Source: Bradyrhizobium lablabi (GTDB lineage: Bacteria > Pseudomonadota > Alphaproteobacteria > Rhizobiales > Xanthobacteraceae). Taken from it: a stretch of DNA of 64,000 nucleotides. Below the pieces are notes generated by a model. It saw only the letters and a program-made list of their open reading frames with translations, did not search any database and had not been told where the DNA came from. The stretch lies in assembly GCF_018129385.1 (NCBI RefSeq), contig NZ_JAFCLN010000001.1, positions 186,001 through 250,000 on the forward strand, in the 5' to 3' direction. A program made the translations under genes and the position numbers. Shown one piece after another: positions 58,711 through 64,000 of this stretch (position 1 is its first letter; each line of letters starts with the position of its first letter).

Positions 58711-60819
58711 ATGAACCAGCACGCCAAGATCGACATTCGCCATTCCACATGCCCGCATGATTGTCCGTCGGCCTGCGCGCTCGACATCGAAGTGATCGAA
58801 GGCCGTTCCATCGGCCGGGTGCGCGGCTCGAAGGTCCAGACCTATACGGCCGGCGTCGTCTGCGCCAAGGTCGCGCGCTATGCCGAGCGCATCCATCATC
58901 CGGACCGGCTGCTTTACCCGATGCGCCGCACCGGACCGAAAGGCTCCGGCCAGTTCGCGCGAATCTCCTGGGACGAGGCGCTCGATGAGGTCGCCGCACG
59001 CTTCGATGCGGCCGAGCGCGAATTCGGCGCGCAATCGGTCTGGCCCTACTACTACGCCGGCACCATGGGGCTGGTGATGCGCGACGGCATCAATCGCCTG
59101 TCGCATGTGAAAAAATATTCCCGCTTCTACTCGACCATCTGTGCGAACATCGCGCGCGTCGGTTTTTCCATCGGTACCGGAAAAATCGCCGGCGTCGATC
59201 CCCGCGAGATGGGCGTCTCCGACCTGATCGTGATCTGGGGCACCAATCCCGTGAACACCCAGGTCAATGTGATGACGCACGCCTCGCGCGCCCGGAAAGA
59301 GCGAGGCGCGAAAATCGCGGCGGTCGATGTTTACAACAACGACACCATGAAGCAGGCCGACATCAGGATCCTACTGCGGCCGGGCACCGATGCCGCCTTT
59401 GCCTGCGGCGTCATGCACGTGTTGTTCCGCGAAGGTTTTGCCGATCGCGCCTATATGGACCGCTACACTGATTGCCCGGATGAGCTGGAAGCGCATCTGA
59501 TGACGCGCACGCCGGAATGGGCTTCCGCGATTTCGGGCGTGCCGGTCGAGGAAATCGAGTCCTTCGCGCGTCTCGTCGGTCAGACCAAGCGCTCCTTCTT
59601 CCGGCTCGGCTACGGTTTTACCCGCAGCCGCAACGGTGCAGCACAGATGCATGCGGCGCTGTGCATCCCGGCCGTGACCGGCGCCTGGCAATATGAAGGC
59701 GGCGGTGCGTTCTTCAACAACGCCTCGATCTGGAAGTTCAACGAGTCGGTGATCGAAGGCCATGACGCGATCGATCGTAATACGCGCTGGTTGGATCAAT
59801 CGAAGATCGGCCGCATCCTGACGGGCGACGCGGAGGCGCTGAAGGGCGGACCGCCGGTCAAGGCGATGCTGATCCAGAACACCAATCCCGTGACGGTCGC
59901 GCCGGAACAGAATCTGGTTCGGCAGGGCTTTTCCCGCGAAGACCTGTTCATGGTCGTGCACGAGCAATTCATGACCGAGACGGCCGCGATGGCCGACATC
60001 GTGCTGCCGGCCACCATGTTCATGGAGCACGACGACCTCTACTACGGCGGCGGCCACCAGCACATTTCGGTCGGGCCGAAGCTGATCGATCCGCCCGGCG
60101 AGTGCCGCAGCAATCACGAAGTGCTGCAAGGTCTCGGCCGCCGGCTTGGCGCGGTTCATCCCGGATTCGAGATGACGCCGCGCGAACTGATCGACGTAAC
60201 GCTCAAGAAAAGCGGCCACGGCGACATCGAAACGCTGGAAGCCGATCTCTGGCGCGATATCCAGCCGGATTTCCGCACCTCGCATTATCTCGACGGCTTC
60301 GCGCATGCCGACAGGAAATTCCACTTCAAGGCCGACTGGGCCAATCCGCCCTGGGGTACTCCTGGCCTCGGTCCCTGGAAGGACATGCCCTCGCTGCCCG
60401 ACCACTGGACCATCATCGAGGAAGCCGACGAACAGCACCCGTTCCGGCTCGCCACCTCACCCTCGCGCAGCTATCTCAACACCAGCTTCAATGAGACGCC
60501 GGGCTCGCAGGCGCGCGAAGGCGTCCCGACCGTCATGATCCATCCGGAGGATGCAGCCGCGCTGTCGATTGCGGACGGCGATCCCGTCACGCTTGGCAAT
60601 ACGCGCGGCGAGACCACGCTAACGGCAAAAATCTTCGATGGGGTGCGGCGAGGCGTTTTGATCGCGGAATCGATCCACCCGAACAAGGCCCACATCGGCG
60701 GACGCGGCATCAACGTGCTGACCGGCGCCGAAACCGTCGCGCCGGTCGGCGGTGCGGCGTTCCACGACAACAAGGTCTGGGTGAAAAAGACCGCGGCAGC
60801 CACTCCACGCAAGAGCTGA
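58711..60819 (+). CDS. Molybdopterin oxidoreductase (DMSO-reductase superfamily)
   Basis: A 702-aa protein with an N-terminal [4Fe-4S] motif STCPHDCPSACALDIEV...VCAKVARY (four cysteines), then the Mo-bisMGD domains (DLIVIWGTNPVNTQVNVMTH near residue 170; QNTNPVTVAPEQNLV near 385) and a C-terminal dinucleotide-binding barrel (LATSPSRSYLNTSF; IHPNKAHIGGRGINVLTG). No Tat signal, so it is cytoplasmic. Such enzymes work on hydroxylation or reduction of organic compounds. It starts 84 bp after the SDR. Confidence 0.87.
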   Translation: MNQHAKIDIRHSTCPHDCPSACALDIEVIEGRSIGRVRGSKVQTYTAGVVCAKVARYAERIHHPDRLLYPMRRTGPKGSGQFARISWDEALDEVAARFDAAEREFGAQSVWPYYYAGTMGLVMRDGINRLSHVKKYSRFYSTICANIARVGFSIGTGKIAGVDPREMGVSDLIVIWGTNPVNTQVNVMTHASRARKERGAKIAAVDVYNNDTMKQADIRILLRPGTDAAFACGVMHVLFREGFADRAYMDRYTDCPDELEAHLMTRTPEWASAISGVPVEEIESFARLVGQTKRSFFRLGYGFTRSRNGAAQMHAALCIPAVTGAWQYEGGGAFFNNASIWKFNESVIEGHDAIDRNTRWLDQSKIGRILTGDAEALKGGPPVKAMLIQNTNPVTVAPEQNLVRQGFSREDLFMVVHEQFMTETAAMADIVLPATMFMEHDDLYYGGGHQHISVGPKLIDPPGECRSNHEVLQGLGRRLGAVHPGFEMTPRELIDVTLKKSGHGDIETLEADLWRDIQPDFRTSHYLDGFAHADRKFHFKADWANPPWGTPGLGPWKDMPSLPDHWTIIEEADEQHPFRLATSPSRSYLNTSFNETPGSQAREGVPTVMIHPEDAAALSIADGDPVTLGNTRGETTLTAKIFDGVRRGVLIAESIHPNKAHIGGRGINVLTGAETVAPVGGAAFHDNKVWVKKTAAATPRKS

Positions 60820-60892
60820 TACCGCTTGCGGTCCACCGCTATCCTGCTGCAAATGCTTGCGAGCATTTTGCAGCGAACAGGCGAGTGGGACC

Positions 60893-61675
60893 ATGACCGA
60901 CCATAACAGCGTCATCCGCGAGAAGCGCGGGCAGGCCTTCTGGATCACCATCAACCGACCGGACAAGCGCAACGCGCTCAATGGCGACGTCATCGGCGGC
61001 ATCGCCAGAGGCTATCGCGAAGCGCATGACGACAAGGAAGTCCGCGTCATCGTGCTGACGGGCGCGGGCGATAAGGCGTTTTGTGCCGGCGCCGACTTGC
61101 AGAACAGCGGCGCGGCCTTTGCGATGGATTTTTCCCGGCCCAATGTCGATTACGCCGATCTGTTGCGGCTGTCGCAGAATGCGACAAAGCCCGCGATCGC
61201 GCGCGTGGGTGGAGTCTGCATGGCCGGTGGCATGGGCCTTCTCTGCATGACCGACATGGCGGTGGCTGCCGACCACGTCATCTTCGGCCTGCCCGAAGTG
61301 AAGGTCGGCGTATTCCCGATGCAGGTGATGAGCCTCCTGCAATCGATCGCGCTGCCGCGCCTCGTCAACGAATGGGCGCTGACCGGCGAACCCTTTGACG
61401 CGAAGGCCGCGCTCACCGCCGGTTTGCTCAACTATGTCGTGCCAGGGGCCGAGCTCGACGCCAAGGTCGACTGGCTGATCAGCCGCATCGTCGACAAATC
61501 GCCGACCGCGATCCGGCGCGGCAAATACGCCATGCGCGCGATCGCCTCGATGTCGTTCGACGAAAGCATCGCCTACACCGAGAGCCAGATCGCGCTGCTG
61601 GCGATGACCGAAGACGCCAAGGAGGGCCTGAAGGCCTTTGGCGAGAAGCGCAAGCCGACCTGGCCGGGGAAGTGA
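60893..61675 (+). CDS. Enoyl-CoA hydratase/isomerase family protein
   Basis: A 260-aa crotonase-fold protein beginning MTDHNSVIREKRGQAFW. CoA-binding GAGDKAFCAGADLQNSG near residue 60, oxyanion loop GGVCMAGGMGLLCMTDMAVA near residue 106 and catalytic-region GLPEVKVGVFP. The Glu of the second acidic position is in GLPEVKVG. The last gene of the catabolic block. It probably hydrates a CoA intermediate of the compound oxidised upstream. Confidence 0.87.
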   Translation: MTDHNSVIREKRGQAFWITINRPDKRNALNGDVIGGIARGYREAHDDKEVRVIVLTGAGDKAFCAGADLQNSGAAFAMDFSRPNVDYADLLRLSQNATKPAIARVGGVCMAGGMGLLCMTDMAVAADHVIFGLPEVKVGVFPMQVMSLLQSIALPRLVNEWALTGEPFDAKAALTAGLLNYVVPGAELDAKVDWLISRIVDKSPTAIRRGKYAMRAIASMSFDESIAYTESQIALLAMTEDAKEGLKAFGEKRKPTWPGK

Positions 61676-62064
61676 AGCGCGGCTCGTTTTCGGAAGCGGG
61701 GCGGTCGTTTGCGCTGAGCACCAAGCGAAAAAATCAGACCATGTCCAATCCCTGCCGTCGTTCCGGTTACTGTCGATTCCCGCGGGACAGAATCAGATCT
61801 TTTCCGTTGGCAGCTCAACTCCCGTTTTGACCGGGCTTTGGCACGTTTGTGCGCGACGCGCCGCTCGTCTTCATGCAGGCTCGACTGCCATCCGGCATCA
61901 TTGGCGCGAATCTTGCTCCTATGGCGTTGCCCGTGGTAAAGCGAGCGCGGCTCAGTTTCAAGCAAGAGCGGGCTCGGCACCAGCTCTGGAAGCGCTCGAA
62001 CGATACGATGCGCGATTGGCTGGCGGGGTCCTGGGTCGACACATTTTGCTTAACTGGAGAGGAT
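61676..62064 (+). other. 389-bp intergenic region
   Basis: No gene or repeat is supported. The open frame extending upstream of 62065 lacks a ribosome site and has poor protein character. A GGAGAGG site appears only just before 62065. Confidence 0.35.
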
Positions 62065-63195
62065 ATGAACAAAAAGGGTTGGATTGGGATTTCCTTCATA
62101 ACGGTCCTGCTCGCGCTGACGATCTTCGGCGGTCTCCGGTACGTCAAGCTTCGCCTGAGGGAAGCGCTCGTTGCGCAAAGCAATGCAATTGAAGCGATTC
62201 GCCAATCTGATGCGCAACTGCGAGGGCAGTTGGCGGCATATGCCGAGGAAAATGTTTCGCTGAGAAAGGAGATCGACAGCCTCAAGTCCACGCAGCAGGC
62301 CAGATCTGAAGAGTACAAATCCGGCCACCAGGAGCAGACCGAGCTGATCGGCAAGCTGCGGGAACACATCGACGAAATCCGAAGCCGGCAAGCAATGGAT
62401 GAGATGAGATCGAAAACGATCAATTTGGCCGAGATCAAGGGAAGCAATGGCCAGAACGTGTTCGTCGGGATTGGTGCCGGCCCGCGCGCGGAAGCTCTCG
62501 CGGAAGACAGCGGGGAAAATCGGGATGCAGGATCATTCAACACGTCACTCGGCAGCAGCGCGCTCGCCGGCAACCGGACCGGTGCCTGGAATGCGGCGAT
62601 CGGCACCTGGGCGCTCGGATCGAATGTGGGAGGCAACCACAATCTGGCGGCCGGTGCGAACGCGTTGGCATCGAACAATTCAGGCTCGGCAAATGTCGCT
62701 GTGGGCTCGGCGGCCATGTATCGAAACATCGCTGGCGATCACAATTCTGCCGTCGGAACGCAGGCCCTTTACAATCTCGAATACGGCGCCAACAACAGTG
62801 CTTTTGGGCGCGACGCGCTCTTCACGATCAAGCGTGGATCGTGGAATTCCGCCTTTGGCGTCGACTCGCTGCCCGGACTGGAGGTTGGCCTGGGTAACTC
62901 CGCCTTCGGTGGCGAGTCGGGCTACACCGAAAACCGCGACGCTCAGCACCGGCTTGGCTCGTTCAATTCGTGGTTCGGTTTCCAATCGGGCCCGGCGACG
63001 CTGAAGCAGGTCTCGAACAGCATCGCCATTGGTTATCGAGCCAAGAATACCGAGAGCAACCAGACGGTGATCGGCAACGTCGATACTACAGAGGCGATTA
63101 TTTTCGGCGCGTTGAAAATTGACAGGCTGTGTGTCGGCAACGCCTGCGTGGATGCGCGGTCATTTGAGGAAATGCTGCGGACTCAGAAAAGATAG
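62065..63195 (+). CDS. Membrane-anchored coiled-coil protein with beta-head repeats
   Basis: A 376-aa protein: an N-terminal membrane helix (GISFITVLLALTIFGGLRYV), a coiled coil of about 90 residues (RQSDAQLRGQLAAYAEENVS to ...REHIDEIRSRQAMDEMRS), then some seven repeats of about 21-24 residues with G-x-x-N-x-A-x-G-x-x-A-L character (e.g. NTSLGSSALAGNRTGAWNAA). A C-terminal domain has two cysteines (LCVGNACV). Repeats of this type occur in trimeric adhesins and phage tail fibres, but the anchor here is an inner-membrane-type helix. The function is unknown. Confidence 0.7.
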   Translation: MNKKGWIGISFITVLLALTIFGGLRYVKLRLREALVAQSNAIEAIRQSDAQLRGQLAAYAEENVSLRKEIDSLKSTQQARSEEYKSGHQEQTELIGKLREHIDEIRSRQAMDEMRSKTINLAEIKGSNGQNVFVGIGAGPRAEALAEDSGENRDAGSFNTSLGSSALAGNRTGAWNAAIGTWALGSNVGGNHNLAAGANALASNNSGSANVAVGSAAMYRNIAGDHNSAVGTQALYNLEYGANNSAFGRDALFTIKRGSWNSAFGVDSLPGLEVGLGNSAFGGESGYTENRDAQHRLGSFNSWFGFQSGPATLKQVSNSIAIGYRAKNTESNQTVIGNVDTTEAIIFGALKIDRLCVGNACVDARSFEEMLRTQKR

Positions 63196-63217
63196 GATTG
63201 GCGGCGCTCCCTTGCGG

Positions 63218-63922
63218 CTATGGACGCGCGCGCATTCCGTCATATTCGCCACCCGTTTCAATGACACCTGGTAGTCCGCCGGGCAAACCCTCGATGCCCA
63301 AACCACCCGAGCTTATCCGGCCATGGTTTTGCACGTGAAATTTGGCGGTGCTGGCGATCCCGGAAAATTTTACCCCGGGCTCGATGCTGATCACACCGTA
63401 GTGGTTGGTCCCCGCGAAAAACGCCAAGTACACGGCATTGTCCATCGTCACCACGATATTCTTTGCAAGTTCGATCACCCCTCCGCGAACTGCAAGCAGA
63501 TGAGTAAGGCCGCCAACGACGATGGAATAATTTCCGGTGGCGCGAACCCGGCCACCATTGCGGGCCGAAACCTGCTGACCGCCATAGCTGAACCTGACGT
63601 TGGAGAACTCGATCGTCCCTTCATCCTCGGCAAGGAGCTGGGGGAACGATTGCGTGCTGCGTAGCTCCACGCCGCTGACCGTCACGATGGCCTTGCGGAC
63701 CCGAATGGCGGGCGCGCCCTTTACGTCGACAATGACCTTCTCCGGATTCTTGTCATTGCCGACGATGGTTACGCGCGTCGCGCCGTCGCCCTCGATGTCG
63801 ATAGGGTCGGTATGTACGCCATCGGCGAGTTTGATCACCCTGGTTTCGACATCGGCCAGCGATTCTGTAGCCGTCAGGCCGACGGCCGTGAAAAGGAGGG
63901 AAGCCAGTAGTATCGCTTTCAT
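63218..63922 (-). CDS. Secreted protein with beta-helix-like repeats
   Basis: A 234-aa protein with signal peptide (MKAILLASLLFTAVGLTATE...LADVE). The mature part has short strand repeats spaced by about 20-25 residues (AIRVRKAIVTVSGVEL; GTIEFSNVRFSYGGQ; GGRVRATGNYSIVVGG; GGVIELAKNIVVTMDN), as in right-handed beta-helices. It is convergent with the coiled-coil gene; the stops are 22 bp apart. No enzyme motif is seen. Confidence 0.65.
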   Translation of the reverse strand: MKAILLASLLFTAVGLTATESLADVETRVIKLADGVHTDPIDIEGDGATRVTIVGNDKNPEKVIVDVKGAPAIRVRKAIVTVSGVELRSTQSFPQLLAEDEGTIEFSNVRFSYGGQQVSARNGGRVRATGNYSIVVGGLTHLLAVRGGVIELAKNIVVTMDNAVYLAFFAGTNHYGVISIEPGVKFSGIASTAKFHVQNHGRISSGGLGIEGLPGGLPGVIETGGEYDGMRARP

Positions 63923-64000
63923 TGCACCACATATCGCTGTAACGAGCGCGCCGGAATGAAACGCCTGGCGGCACGCTCTTGGTAAGCTTCAGATATTTCG

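Noticed and set aside
58255..59280. 341-codon minus-strand frame opposite the SDR and molybdopterin oxidoreductase genes
   Set aside because: Both plus-strand genes have clear motifs; this frame is antisense shadow.
1..64000. CRISPR arrays, rRNA, tRNA and complete insertion sequences
   Set aside because: No regularly spaced repeats, no rRNA or tRNA cores and no transposase were recognised by reading; a covariance-model search would be needed to exclude a tRNA completely.

Overview
The window looks like a stretch of a Bradyrhizobium-type alphaproteobacterial chromosome. It is GC-rich, with many 4-bp overlapping operons, many solute-binding-protein transporters and organic-acid/CoA catabolic genes. 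It also carries alphaproteobacterial signatures: a GcrA-family regulator, a phasin, GTTC-N7-GTTC LexA boxes and dispersed palindromic repeats. No rRNA, tRNA or CRISPR array was seen. The genus assignment is an inference from gene style and repeat type, not from a search.

Layout. 1-7.4 kb: the end of phnN, a PPOX flavoprotein, an SDR/CMD/patatin operon divergent from acetoacetate decarboxylase, a CorA/ZntB-type channel and an OprB-type porin. 7.4-10.7 kb: small genes, an SMR efflux protein, and a compact phage-like control region. That control region has a LexA/CI-type self-cleaving repressor facing a GcrA-like gene and a DUF6456-like gene; five matching 15-bp operator-like sites sit in the promoters it would control. 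10.7-15.8 kb: a second-copy-type BamA, an exported unknown protein and a class III CoA-transferase.

16-22 kb: a GlxA-type regulator divergent from a four-gene operon (GNAT, MFS exporter, YqcI/YcgG-GntA-like heme N-hydroxylase family, cupin). I consider this the most interesting candidate for an undescribed small-molecule system. It is followed by an FMN alpha-hydroxy-acid oxidase, tiny ORFs and a phasin.

23.6-33.1 kb: an accessory island. It has six copies of a terminator-like repeat family (two extended copies nearly identical and about 3.1 kb apart), an apparently intact terminase large subunit, a broken portal gene, a partly deleted duplicate of the small gene upstream of terminase, and several exported or membrane unknowns. 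Three promoters carry a GTTC-N7-GTTC LexA box between the -35 and -10 elements, so much of the island should be SOS-induced.

33.2-61.7 kb: transport and catabolism. A PotABCD-like ABC operon ends in a GpdQ-like phosphodiesterase. Then come two Bug/TctC-type binding proteins, a CRP-like regulator, a previously unlisted 49-aa membrane protein behind a perfect TGTGA-N6-TCACA site at class II spacing, a livKHMGF-type operon, cyclase and FAH-family enzymes, and a taurine/nitrate-type ABC transporter with a GntR regulator. These are followed by an isoquinoline-oxidoreductase-like Mo hydroxylase with a leaderless ModA-like protein, and an MmgE/SDR/Mo-bisMGD/enoyl-CoA hydratase series. 62-64 kb: a membrane-anchored coiled-coil protein with a repeat-rich head, facing a secreted beta-helix-like protein.
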